DNA from: JBFMFH01 sp040752275
GTDB lineage: Bacteria > Acidobacteriota > Vicinamibacteria > Vicinamibacterales > JAKQTR01
Length of the DNA: 23,831 bases
Reading direction: 5' to 3'
Assembly (NCBI GenBank): GCA_040752275.1
Contig: JBFMFH010000015.1
Span: 1-23,831, forward strand
Of the stretch, positions 6,777-14,833 are shown piece by piece (within the stretch, counting starts at the first letter, position 1; every line of letters starts with the position of its first letter). A program made the translations under genes and the position numbers. A model generated the notes under the pieces. It ran no database searches. It saw only the letters and a program-made list of their open reading frames with translations, and was not told the DNA's origin.

Positions 6777-9700
6777 ATGAAGAGAACCTGCCTGTTCACC
6801 GCGCTCATCCTGCTCGTCGCCGTCGCGCTGGCGACGGCGGCGCCCGTCCGGCTGGCCCGGACGCCCGATTATCACGCCGGCAAGATCGCCTTCAGCTACC
6901 TCGGCGACATCTGGGTCGTTAACGAGGACGGCTCGAACCCGACGCGCCTCACCATCAGCACCGGGGGCGACATCAATCCCCGTTTCTCGCCCGACGGGCG
7001 GTGGATTGCGTTTTCGTCGAACCGGTTCGGTAACAACGACGTGTTCGTCGTGGCCGCCGCCGGCGGCAGTCCCCACCGCCTGACCTGGCACTCGGGCAAC
7101 GACGAGGTCGTGGGCTGGTCGCCCGATGCGAAGACGATTCTCTTCCGCGCCGCCCGGGGCCACGGCGTCTTTCCCAACACGACCACCCTCTACCAGATTC
7201 CCGCGGCGGGCGGTCCGGAGACGCCCCTCCCGGTCGACTGGGGCTGGTGGGGCGGCTTCTCACTCGACGGCGCGCACCTCGTCTTCAACCGCCATCCGGC
7301 GACCTGGACGCGCAAGCACTACCGCGGCAGCTACGCCGCCGACATCTGGGTGGCGGACTTGAAGGCGAAGACCTACCGGCAGCTCCTCGCCGGCGAAGAC
7401 TACAACCGCTACTGGCCGATGTGGGGGCCGAAAGACGAGATCTACTTCGTGGGCGATCCGCTTCCGAACGAGAAGACGGTCAAGCCCGGCGCGGCCGAGG
7501 TCCTCAGGAGCCAGAACAACATCTACAAGATCCCGGCGAGCGGCGCAGGCGGGCCGGTCCAGGTGACGAAGCACACCCACGGCAACGTCCACTTCCCGTC
7601 CATCTCTCACGACGGCAAGGTCATCGTCTACGAAAGCGACTTCGGCATCGGGAAGCTCGAGACAGCAACAGGCCGCACCAGCGAAGTGAAGGTCGACATC
7701 GCCACGGACGACAAGGAGAACCAGACGGAGCTCGTCGAGATCAGCAGCGAGGCCGATGCCTTCGATCTCTCGCCGTCGAGCCGGCGCGCCGTTATCTCGT
7801 CGCGCTACCAGTTGTTCACGATCGCGACCGAGCGCGGGGACATCTCGTTGCTCGCCCATGACAAGGGCGCGTCGCGCAACGAAGCGCCCCAGTGGTCGCC
7901 GGACGGAAAGACGATCGCCTTTGTGTCGGATCGCTCCGGCCGCCAGGAGGTGTACCTCATCAATCCTGACGGCACGAACCTGCGGAAGGTCTCGAATCTC
8001 GACACCGACAAGGGCTCGCTCGTCTGGAGTCCGGATTCGAAGAGCCTGCTCTACGCGTCGACGGACAAGAAGATCTACCGCTACTCGCTCGCCGAAGGCA
8101 AGACCGGGGTTGTCACCTCGAGCACCATCTCGCCGCCGCGCTTGCCGGCCTTCTCACCCGACGGCCAGTGGGTGACCTTCGTGAAGCAGGACGAGACGCT
8201 GCGCACACACGTCTACATCGCCCCCGCCACGGGCGGCGACGAGCGCCACGTCACGGACGACAGCCTCGCCTTCAGCGAGACGAGCGGCGTGTGGACCGGC
8301 GACGGGCGCTTCATCGTTTACGTGACCTCCGCCGGCACGGCCAGCGGCGTAGCCTCGACGGGCGGCCGGGCGACCACCGAGATGGCGCTGATGGTTCTGC
8401 CGCTCCAGGCGCAGGATCGCGATCCGCTGAACCGCGACATCGACACCGAGGAACAGGGCCTGGCGGCCCAGGCCTCGGGCCGGGGCGGCGGGCGCGGCGC
8501 GGGCGGCGCAGGCCAGGCCGCGGCGCCGGTCGAGGTGAAGATCGACTGGGACGGCCTCGCGAAGCGAGCCCGGCGGATTCAGACGGCGGGCGATATCATC
8601 GGCGGCCTCACGGCCGCACCCACAGGCAGCGTGGTTGCCTTCACCGCGTCGACGGCGGCGGCCGGCGGCGGGCGCGGCGGCGCCGAACTTTCCGCCGGCA
8701 TGTACACCGTGAACGTCGCCGACGGCAGCGAACCCGTGCGCGTGCCCTCGGCGCCGCCCAGCACAACCGCGGCCGGCGGAGGCCGCGGTGCCGGCGGCGG
8801 GCGTGGCGGAGGCGGCGGCATGGTGTTCACCGCCGACGGCCGCACGCTGTATTTCCGCTCCGGCCGCGGCATCTACTCGGCCCCCGTCGCCGCTGGCAGC
8901 GGCGCAGCGGCGTCAGGCGCGGCGGCGAGCGGGCGCGGCGGACGCGGCGGTACGGCGGCCGCAGCACCAACGACGACAACCGCGGCGGCCGGCGGCGGGA
9001 CGGCCCGCCAGGTCACCTTCTCGATCACCATGGAGCTGGACCTCAAGGCCCAGCGCCGGCAGGTGTTCGAGGAAGGCTGGCGCGTCATGAAGAACCGCTT
9101 CTACGACGCGAAGATGCACGGCGTCAACTGGGAAGCGGCGAAGGCCACCTACGGCGCGCTGCTCGATCACGTGGTGGACGCCGCCGAGCTGAACACCGTG
9201 ATGAACCAGATGATCGGCGAGCTGAACGCCTCGCATACCGGCGTCAGCGGCGGCGGCGGCCGCGGCGGGGGCCCGCAGGCCCAGACCCGCAACCCGGGGT
9301 TCGAGATCGAGCCCGATGCGTCCGGGCACTACCGTGTCGGCCACATCTGGAAGGGCGGCCCTGCTGATCACGACTACGTGAAGATCAGCCGGGGCGACTA
9401 CATCCTCGCCGTCAACGACCAGGAGCTGCAGACCACGGACACCCACTGGAAGGCCTTCACTATCGTGCCGGGCCGCAAGTTCCACGTCCTCGTCAACAGC
9501 AAGCCCGTGAAGGAGGGGGCCTGGACCGTCTCGCTCGAGCCGATGAGCGGCGGCGACTATTCGAACGCCCAGTACGCCAGGTGGGTCGAAGACCGCCGCG
9601 CGATGGTCGAGAAGCTCAGCAACGGCGAGATCGGCTACCTGCACATCCGCGCGATGAACGCGCCCTCGCTGCGGCAGTTCACCCTCGACCTCGCCATGAA

Positions 9701-10187
9701 CCGCACGAAGAAAGCGCTCGTCATCGACCAGCGCTTCAACGGCGGCGGCGGCATCGACCAGGAGCTGCTCTCGATCCTCGTGGGCGTGAAGTACCAGTAC
9801 ACCCGCGGGCGTGACGCGGGCCTCGAGGTCCCGCGGCCGCTCGAGGCTTTCTACGGCCCGATGGTCGTCATGCAGAACGAGCGCTCGGCGTCCGACGCCG
9901 AGATGTTCCCGCAGGGCTTCAAGGACCTGAAGCTCGGCAAGGTCATCGGCGTGCCGACGATGGGCGCGGTGATCGGGACCGGCTCGTACGCGCTGACCAA
10001 CGGCGGCAGCATCCGTACGCCCGGGTCGGGGGTGTGGACCTCCCGTGGGGAGAACATGGAGAACTTCGGCGTCCAGCCGGACGTGTTCGTGGACAACACG
10101 CCGGCGGACTTCGTCAAGGGCCGCGACGCGCAGATCGAGAAGGCGGTCGAGGTGCTCAAGGCCGAACTCGCCGCGCAGAAGAAGTAG
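6777..10187 (+). CDS. Secreted tricorn-like peptidase: PD40 beta-propeller, PDZ and S41 domain
   Basis: A 1136-residue exported protease. Residues 1-21 are a signal peptide (CLFTALILLVAVALATAA). Residues ~30-600 carry repeated PD40/WD40-like blades (NPRFSPDGRWIAFSSNR, APQWSPDGKTIAFVSDR, LPAFSPDGQWVTFV). Then come Gly/Ala/Arg-rich insertions at ~566-587 and in three later blocks up to ~743, a helical cap with H820 in NASHTG, a PDZ-like segment (~840-900), and the S41 core. The core shows RFNGGGGIDQ, catalytic S1039 with D1040 in NERSASDAE, and E1092/E1095 in GENMENFGVQPD. By analogy with tricorn, the His-Ser-Glu set degrades peptides gated by the propeller. ATG 6777 is supported by GGAG six bases upstream. 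Its last 48 codons are duplicated at 12998-13141. Confidence 0.93.
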   Translation: MKRTCLFTALILLVAVALATAAPVRLARTPDYHAGKIAFSYLGDIWVVNEDGSNPTRLTISTGGDINPRFSPDGRWIAFSSNRFGNNDVFVVAAAGGSPHRLTWHSGNDEVVGWSPDAKTILFRAARGHGVFPNTTTLYQIPAAGGPETPLPVDWGWWGGFSLDGAHLVFNRHPATWTRKHYRGSYAADIWVADLKAKTYRQLLAGEDYNRYWPMWGPKDEIYFVGDPLPNEKTVKPGAAEVLRSQNNIYKIPASGAGGPVQVTKHTHGNVHFPSISHDGKVIVYESDFGIGKLETATGRTSEVKVDIATDDKENQTELVEISSEADAFDLSPSSRRAVISSRYQLFTIATERGDISLLAHDKGASRNEAPQWSPDGKTIAFVSDRSGRQEVYLINPDGTNLRKVSNLDTDKGSLVWSPDSKSLLYASTDKKIYRYSLAEGKTGVVTSSTISPPRLPAFSPDGQWVTFVKQDETLRTHVYIAPATGGDERHVTDDSLAFSETSGVWTGDGRFIVYVTSAGTASGVASTGGRATTEMALMVLPLQAQDRDPLNRDIDTEEQGLAAQASGRGGGRGAGGAGQAAAPVEVKIDWDGLAKRARRIQTAGDIIGGLTAAPTGSVVAFTASTAAAGGGRGGAELSAGMYTVNVADGSEPVRVPSAPPSTTAAGGGRGAGGGRGGGGGMVFTADGRTLYFRSGRGIYSAPVAAGSGAAASGAAASGRGGRGGTAAAAPTTTTAAAGGGTARQVTFSITMELDLKAQRRQVFEEGWRVMKNRFYDAKMHGVNWEAAKATYGALLDHVVDAAELNTVMNQMIGELNASHTGVSGGGGRGGGPQAQTRNPGFEIEPDASGHYRVGHIWKGGPADHDYVKISRGDYILAVNDQELQTTDTHWKAFTIVPGRKFHVLVNSKPVKEGAWTVSLEPMSGGDYSNAQYARWVEDRRAMVEKLSNGEIGYLHIRAMNAPSLRQFTLDLAMNRTKKALVIDQRFNGGGGIDQELLSILVGVKYQYTRGRDAGLEVPRPLEAFYGPMVVMQNERSASDAEMFPQGFKDLKLGKVIGVPTMGAVIGTGSYALTNGGSIRTPGSGVWTSRGENMENFGVQPDVFVDNTPADFVKGRDAQIEKAVEVLKAELAAQKK

Positions 10188-10192
10188 CGGGC

Positions 10193-10216
10193 AGGCGAGG
10201 CCGGCCGGACTCGCCT
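10193..10216. terminator. Possible bidirectional terminator hairpin
   Basis: AGGCGAG (10193-10199) and CTCGCCT (10210-10216) form a 7-bp stem with a 10-base loop between the convergent S41 and vapC genes, overlapping the vapC stop codon. There is no clear T-tract. Confidence 0.4.
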
Positions 10217-10592
10217 ACACGAGCCTCACGGCGTCCCCGTAGGGTTCGAGCTGCGTGTCGCTGGTCAGCAGCAGCAGCCCCTCGGCCCGGCTCTGCGCAA
10301 CGAGGAGGCGATCGAAGGGGTCCCGATGGTAGGGAGGCAGCGAGGCGACGCCGGCGGCGTGGGTGCCCGTCACCGGCAGTTCGTCGAAGCCGGTCGGGGC
10401 CAGCGCTTCTCGGACGGCCGTGGGATCGGCATCGAGCTTCCCCAGCGACGCCTTGATCGCCACCTCCCAGATGGAGGCCGCGCTCACGAACACGTGGTGA
10501 GCGTCGATGAGGCGGCGCGCCTCGCGCGAGAGCCGGCGGTGGCCGGCCAGCGCCCACAGCAGGATCTGCGTGTCGAGCAGCAGGTGCGTCAC
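10215..10592 (-). CDS. vapC: VapC-type PIN-domain toxin
   Basis: A 125-residue PIN-domain ribonuclease, the usual size for VapC. The acidic Mg2+ site is visible: D7 in LLLDTQ, E43 in SIWEVAIK, D94 in HRDPFDRLLVAQ and D112 in LLTSD. The family cleaves tRNA or rRNA and is neutralised by the cognate antitoxin. It overlaps the upstream antitoxin gene by 4 nt (ATGA, 10589-10592), so the two are translationally coupled. All key residues are intact, so the toxin is probably functional. Confidence 0.93.
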   Translation of the reverse strand: MTHLLLDTQILLWALAGHRRLSREARRLIDAHHVFVSAASIWEVAIKASLGKLDADPTAVREALAPTGFDELPVTGTHAAGVASLPPYHRDPFDRLLVAQSRAEGLLLLTSDTQLEPYGDAVRLV

Positions 10593-10831
10593 TGCCGGCG
10601 TCCCTCGAACAGATCGAGGAGACCGTCCGGTAGCGGGGCGTCGAAATCCGCCCCGATGTGGATGCGGCCTTTGAGCAGACCGAGGCGCTTCGGGCGCGGG
10701 GGAGCCTCGAAGGGCACTAGCCGGGCCACGGGCTTGCCTGCGCGGGCGATGACGACCTCGGCGCCTGCTTCGACCCGCTCGAGAATCCGCGACAGGTGGG
10801 TCTTCGCCGCGTGGATGTTCACCATGTCCAT
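10589..10831 (-). CDS. vapB: Phd/YefM-family antitoxin of the VapBC-type pair
   Basis: An 80-residue antitoxin. The N-terminus (MVNIHAAKTHLSRILERVEAG, then VVIARAGKPVARLVP) is the Phd/YefM DNA-binding fold, and the charged C-terminus (LPDGLLDLFEGRRQ) is the usual toxin-binding tail. It should repress its own promoter together with VapC. ATG 10829-10831 starts the frame; the third codon (10823-10825) is also ATG and would fit the family's usual N-terminus. No Shine-Dalgarno sequence is obvious. Gene order antitoxin-toxin with a 4-nt overlap is standard. Confidence 0.92.
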   Translation of the reverse strand: MDMVNIHAAKTHLSRILERVEAGAEVVIARAGKPVARLVPFEAPPRPKRLGLLKGRIHIGADFDAPLPDGLLDLFEGRRQ

Positions 10832-10855
10832 GTACTTAGTCTAGCTTAGTTCATA
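10832..10855 (-). promoter_or_regulatory. AT-rich likely promoter/operator of the vapBC pair
   Basis: This is an unusually AT-rich island directly before the antitoxin start. It contains repeated TTAG/CTAG elements (CTTAGTCTAGCTTAG on the plus strand). Toxin-antitoxin autoregulation suggests an operator here; the exact -35/-10 boxes cannot be assigned. Confidence 0.4.
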
Positions 10856-11014
10856 CCCGCCCGCAAGCGCGCGCACCCCGGAGGACTCCCCTGCTTCTTC
10901 ACAGGTGCGGCGCCCTTGCCCTCGATGAGCTGCTCGGCCGGGACGCCAGCCGGCAGCCGTGCCAGCGTCGAGACCCTGCCTGCGGTCACGTCGTCGTCAC
11001 CGTCCGGGCCGGCG

Positions 11015-12370
11015 CTACTTCGCGTTCATGAACGCCTCGATCTCCGCCACCGTCCTCGGGAGACCCGGCGTGAGGTTCTCGCAGCCCGTCTCGGTGATGA
11101 CGATCGTGTCTTCGATTCGCACGCCCAGATTCTCGCCTTCGAACACGGCGTAGATGTCGCAGGCGAACACCATGCCGGGCCTGAACGGCCCGCGGGGGCC
11201 GGCGCTCACGTCGTGGGTGGCCATGCCCACGCTGTGGCTGACACCGGTCTGCATCGTCCGGATCCTGAACAGGTCCTTGCTGACGTCGAAGCCCTGCTTC
11301 TTCAGGATCTCGAGGACCTGCGGCTGGACGTCCTTCGCCTCGATCCCCGGCCGGTAGACCTGCCTGCAGGCCTCCTGGATGGCGAGAGCCGCCTCGTAGA
11401 TCTCCCGCTGGCGGGCGGTAAACGTGCTGTTGGCCGGATAGGACGCGGAGATGTCCACGACGTAGTTGTCGAGGTTCGGACCCGCATCGACGACGATGAA
11501 GTCGCCGTCCTCCAGCACCCGGTCGTGCCGGTAGTAGTGGAGATACGGGTGGTTCTCGGCGGAGCTGATGATGACGTTGTAGGCCATCTCCCTGGCGCCG
11601 GCTTTGCGCACCGCGTATTCGAAGGCCGCGGACATCTCGTATTCCGGGGCGCCGACCCGCGTGGCCCGCATCATCGCGAGGTGGGCCTCGACCCCGAGCC
11701 GCCCGACCTTGCGCAGATGCGCGATCTCGGCGGGCGATTTGATCGCCCGGAGCGCCCAGATCAACGGCGCCGCGTCCTTCACCGCGGCCTGCGGAAACCG
11801 CTCGCGGAGGTTACGGACGAACTGCAGCTCGCGCGTGAGCCGGCCGTCCCACACGTTCAGCGTCATGGTGTTCTGCAGCGTCGTGAACTTCTCGGCCGAG
11901 TTCTCGCGGGCCAGCTCTTCGGGCTTGAACGAGGTGTAGATGGTCGCACCCGAACCCGCCAACCGCGCGAGCGCCGGCGTGAACTGGTCGAGGGCCGCCA
12001 CGCGTTCGATGCCTGTCACCGCGGCCGTATTGCGCACGAGGTCGAGGTTGATGCCCTCGTTGCGGGCGCCGCGTTCGGTGATCGTGAAGTAGATCGTGCT
12101 GGTCCTCGAACGCCCGTCCATGATGAGGGCGGCGTTGGGGATCTCGACACCCGTGAAGTACATCATGTCGTTGTTCTGGAAGAACTCGCCGCCGGTCGTC
12201 GACGTGGCGCCCAGCACGATTGCGGCGCCGTCGGGGATGCCCTGCATGAGCCTGGCGCGCCGCGCGGCATACTCGGCCTTGTCGAACAGCAGCGGTCCAG
12301 CCGCGAAGGCGGACCCGCCGATCGAGAGCACCACGCCGAGGACCACACCAGTCACCGTCCGATGCCGCAT
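11015..12370 (-). CDS. Exported M24 (Xaa-Pro aminopeptidase-like) metallopeptidase
   Basis: A 451-residue protein with a signal peptide (VVLGVVLSIGGSAFA, residues ~9-23), an N-terminal creatinase-like domain (FDKAEYAARRARLMQGIPDG, DMMYFTGVEIPNA) and a C-terminal pita-bread peptidase domain. Dinuclear metal ligands seen are D295 and D306 (VVDAGPNLDNYVVDIS), H379 (GVSHSVGMATHD) and E420 (VRIEDT). The fourth ligand is normally Glu in a TIEPG-type motif, but here the aligned segment reads FACDIYA, giving D405. The family removes N-terminal residues ahead of proline. Start ATG 12368-12370 has GGAG seven bases upstream; the frame stays open further 5' but that part is not peptidase. It could complement the S41 peptidase in extracellular or periplasmic peptide breakdown. 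Confidence 0.92.
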   Translation of the reverse strand: MRHRTVTGVVLGVVLSIGGSAFAAGPLLFDKAEYAARRARLMQGIPDGAAIVLGATSTTGGEFFQNNDMMYFTGVEIPNAALIMDGRSRTSTIYFTITERGARNEGINLDLVRNTAAVTGIERVAALDQFTPALARLAGSGATIYTSFKPEELARENSAEKFTTLQNTMTLNVWDGRLTRELQFVRNLRERFPQAAVKDAAPLIWALRAIKSPAEIAHLRKVGRLGVEAHLAMMRATRVGAPEYEMSAAFEYAVRKAGAREMAYNVIISSAENHPYLHYYRHDRVLEDGDFIVVDAGPNLDNYVVDISASYPANSTFTARQREIYEAALAIQEACRQVYRPGIEAKDVQPQVLEILKKQGFDVSKDLFRIRTMQTGVSHSVGMATHDVSAGPRGPFRPGMVFACDIYAVFEGENLGVRIEDTIVITETGCENLTPGLPRTVAEIEAFMNAK

Positions 12371-12589
12371 ACCGTACTCCTTCCCGGGACTCCCCATGCT
12401 GACGACCCGGAGTCCGGCCACCGGAGCCCTGTGGGCGGCCTGGACAGCACGACGTGTGCGCGCGACGGGGGCGGCGGCCGGCCCCAGCCAGCCGTGCGGG
12501 TCAGCCTCGCGCAGGCCCGAGCCGCCCGGGACGTCCGGTGTCGATTCCTCACCGGGCGTCCAGCCCTGGCAGAGCCTACCACGCTCGAG

Positions 12590-12886
12590 GCGCAAGTCGG
12601 TCGTCGCACCGAGACCGGCGATGCGCCACGGTCTCGCCCCGGCGGTCATCAGCAGCCCCGCGGCCTGGACCCACGGTGGTGCGGGCTGGCCAACCGTCGC
12701 GAGGGTCACCGCCACCATCGCCAGCACGGCCAATGCCGTGAAGACGATCACCCCGTCTATTGCGCCAGCCACGACGCGGAGGCTGAGAGGCGCAGGCGAT
12801 GGCGTGCTCGTGGCGAACGGTGTCACCGCCGCGGTCAGCTCGTCGTAGGTACAGAAGCAATCCGCGGCGGCGGGTACGCCGTCCAC
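12590..12886 (-). pseudogene. Possible RDD-family membrane protein fragment
   Basis: From GTG 12884-12886 the minus frame reads PLSLRVVAGAIDGVIVFTAL, then AVLAMVAVTLATV. This resembles the R-x2-A-x2-D first helix of RDD-domain proteins. The second half loses similarity and the frame merges without a stop into the M24 gene. There is no ribosome site. I read it as a truncated gene, but a chance hydrophobic frame is possible. Confidence 0.35.
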
Positions 12887-12997
12887 AGGATGAGCGGCGC
12901 CCCGCTGGCCATCGCCGAGAAGGCGGCGCCAGGACCACCGCGGAGATCGCGATCGAGTTCCCGTTGCACCTCCTGCCGGAGCCGCTTCGGGCCGCGA

Positions 12998-13141
12998 CGT
13001 GGCGAGAACATGGAGAACTTCGGCGTCCAGCCGGACGTGTTCGTGGACAACACGCCGGGGGACTTCGTCAAGGGCCGCGAGGCGCAGATCGAGCAGGCGG
13101 TCGAGGTGCTCAAGGCCGAACTCGCCGCGCAGAAACGATAG
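12998..13141 (+). pseudogene. Duplicated 3' end of the S41 tricorn-like gene
   Basis: 144 bp through the stop codon align without gaps to 10044-10187, with eight mismatches by eye. The frame is kept (GENMENFGVQPDVFVDNTP, then FVKGREAQIEQAVEV, LKAELAAQKR). The changes at the protein level are conservative (A to G, D to E, K to Q, K to R), as between paralogs under selection. Nothing upstream of 12998 resembles the rest of the peptidase. It is a remnant of a second copy whose 5' part is gone. Confidence 0.9.
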
Positions 13142-13188
13142 CGCGCAATTACCTCCGAGCCGGGTGGCGCGGCTGCCGCCCGCCCGGC

Positions 13189-13194
13189 TATCCT
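13189..13194 (+). promoter_or_regulatory. Possible -10 box (TATCCT) for the sigma54 activator gene
   Basis: TATCCT lies 88 bases before the start codon in otherwise very GC-rich DNA. No -35 match is evident, so this is a weak call. Confidence 0.28.
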
Positions 13195-13282
13195 AATGGT
13201 GCGCAACGCGTGGCAGCAGCGGCACCATGCTCGACGCCGGGTGCGGCTGCCGGCATGCCGCCAGCGCTCGCTGTGAGGGCCT

Positions 13283-14659
13283 ATGAGTTCCGCTTCCAAC
13301 GGCCGCTTCTTCGAGACCATTCTCAGCTCCATTGCCGATGGCGTCTTTACGGTCGACCAGGACTGGCGTATCACGTCATTCAACCGGGCGGCCGAGCGGA
13401 TCACCGGCGTGTCGGCCGGCGAGGCGATCGGGAAGAAGTGCGCCGATGTGTTCCACGCGGACATCTGTGAGCGCGGGTGCGCCCTTCGGCAGACGCTCGA
13501 GACGAACCGCAACCTGATCGAGGTGCCGGCGCGAATCCTCTCGAGCCCGGGCCGTTCGGTCCCCATCAGCGTGAGCACGGCCGTGCTCCGGGACAGCAGC
13601 GGCGAGCTGATTGGAGCAGTCGAGACGTTCCGGGATCTGTCACAGATCGAACATCTCCGACGCGAGATCGACCACCAGTACACCTTCGAGGACATCGTTG
13701 GCCGGAGCCGGGCCTTCCGGAAGATCTTCGCCCTCCTGCCTGATATCGCGGAGAGTGGCGCCACGGTTCTCATCGAGGGTCCCAGCGGGTCGGGAAAGGA
13801 GCTTCTCGCCCGGGCGATTCACAACCTGAGCCCGCGACGCTCGGGGCCGTACGTGGTCGTCAACTGCGGCACGCTCCCCACGGCCCTGTTCGAATCGGAG
13901 CTGTTCGGCTACGTCCAGGGCGCCTTCACGGACGCGAAGCGCGACAAGCCCGGCCGAATCACCATGGCCGAAGGGGGCACGATCGTCTTCGACGAGATCG
14001 GAGACCTGCCCCCGGCGACCCAGGTCAAGCTGCTGCGTGTGTTGCAGGAGCGCCAGTACGAGCCACTCGGCGGCGTCAAGACCGTGCGGGCCGATGTGCG
14101 CGTCGTGGCATCGACCAACAAGCGGTTGGCCGATCTGGTGAGCGAGGGCCAGTTCCGTGACGACCTCTATTTCCGGTTGAGCGTCGTGCGTCTGACAATC
14201 CCGCCGCTGCGGGAACGCCGCGAGGACGTCCCGTACCTCGTCGAGCACTTCGTGCGCCGCTTCAACGCCAAGCGCGGAAAGCAGATTGCCGGCGTCACGC
14301 CTGCCGTCATGGAAATCCTCATGCGGCACGAGCTGCCCGGCAACGTACGCGAACTGGAGAACATCATCGAATACGGGTTCGTCCTCTGCCACAACCGCCT
14401 CATCGACGTCATACACCTCCCGGAGGAACTCCAGGCGCTGCGCCACGACGCGCCTCGCGCCGAGCGAGGCAGCACGCGGCTGCAGTCGGCCGAGGCCGAC
14501 GCGATCCAGGCCGCGCTCGGGCGCGCTGGCGGGACGCTGGGCAAGGCCGCCGACGAGCTCGGGATCAACCGGACGACGCTCTGGCGCAAGATGAAGCGGT
14601 ACGGGCTGCACAGCGGAGCTGTGAAGCCGACCGGCCTTGCCCGGAGCAACCGCCGATAG
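13283..14659 (+). CDS. PAS-AAA+-Fis sigma54-dependent transcriptional activator
   Basis: A 458-residue bacterial enhancer-binding protein. Residues ~8-120 are a PAS domain with C53, C62 and C66 (HADICERGCAL). Residues ~135-370 are the AAA+ ATPase: Walker A GPSGSGKE at 166-173, Walker B GGTIVFDEIG at 231-240. The sigma54-contacting loop at 213-218 reads GAFTDA instead of GAFTGA. Residues ~400-442 are a Fis-type HTH (GTLGKAADELGINRTTLWRK). There is no receiver domain, so control is through the PAS sensor, possibly redox-linked via the cysteines. GAGGG precedes ATG 13283. It lies immediately upstream of a repeated GCAAC array and a sigma54 promoter heading the electron-transfer operon, which is its obvious target. 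Confidence 0.95.
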   Translation: MSSASNGRFFETILSSIADGVFTVDQDWRITSFNRAAERITGVSAGEAIGKKCADVFHADICERGCALRQTLETNRNLIEVPARILSSPGRSVPISVSTAVLRDSSGELIGAVETFRDLSQIEHLRREIDHQYTFEDIVGRSRAFRKIFALLPDIAESGATVLIEGPSGSGKELLARAIHNLSPRRSGPYVVVNCGTLPTALFESELFGYVQGAFTDAKRDKPGRITMAEGGTIVFDEIGDLPPATQVKLLRVLQERQYEPLGGVKTVRADVRVVASTNKRLADLVSEGQFRDDLYFRLSVVRLTIPPLRERREDVPYLVEHFVRRFNAKRGKQIAGVTPAVMEILMRHELPGNVRELENIIEYGFVLCHNRLIDVIHLPEELQALRHDAPRAERGSTRLQSAEADAIQAALGRAGGTLGKAADELGINRTTLWRKMKRYGLHSGAVKPTGLARSNRR

Positions 14660-14674
14660 CCCTGCCTCGCAGGG
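14660..14674 (+). terminator. Small hairpin after the activator gene
   Basis: CCCTGC-CTC-GCAGGG directly follows the stop codon. The 6-bp GC stem has a 3-base loop and no T-run. It may separate the activator gene from the operon. Confidence 0.4.
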
Positions 14675-14676
14675 TA

Positions 14677-14723
14677 TTGCAGTACTGCAACATCCTCATC
14701 GCAACACGCTGCAACGCCGCAAC
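14677..14723 (+). promoter_or_regulatory. Likely enhancer (UAS) array for the sigma54 activator
   Basis: A perfect 14-bp palindrome, TTGCAGTACTGCAA (14677-14690), is followed by further GCAAC motifs, giving GCAAC at 14687, 14701, 14711 and 14719. The array lies about 80-125 bp upstream of the -24/-12 element, the normal distance for enhancer-binding proteins. The binding assignment is inference. Confidence 0.65.
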
Positions 14724-14799
14724 AGGTCACCCGGCCTTCTCGGAGCCTCGTTCCCCGCATCCTCTTCGCCCCCAAGGCCACTGCCCCATCGCGCCGGAT

Positions 14800-14815
14800 T
14801 GGCCCGGGTCTTGCT
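14800..14815 (+). promoter_or_regulatory. Sigma54 (-24/-12) promoter of the electron-transfer operon
   Basis: TGGCCCGGGTCTTGCT matches the consensus TGGCACG-N4-TTGCW with one change in the conserved bases. GG (14801-14802) and GC (14813-14814) are separated by exactly ten bases. Transcription would start near 14826, giving a very short leader. Confidence 0.8.
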
Positions 14816-14833
14816 CCCGCGCATGGCGGACGC

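Noticed and set aside
10916..13141. Long plus-strand open frame (741 codons) ending in S41-like residues
   Set aside because: Most of it is antisense to the M24 gene. Only the last ~48 codons (12998-13141) resemble a protein, and these are a duplicated fragment.
13195..13282. A second sigma54 promoter before the activator gene
   Set aside because: TGGC- and GCAAC-like strings occur, but no GG-N10-GC pair with the right context is present.
13640..14611. Minus-strand open frame opposite the sigma54 activator
   Set aside because: Antisense to Walker A, Walker B and HTH motifs; no family signature of its own.
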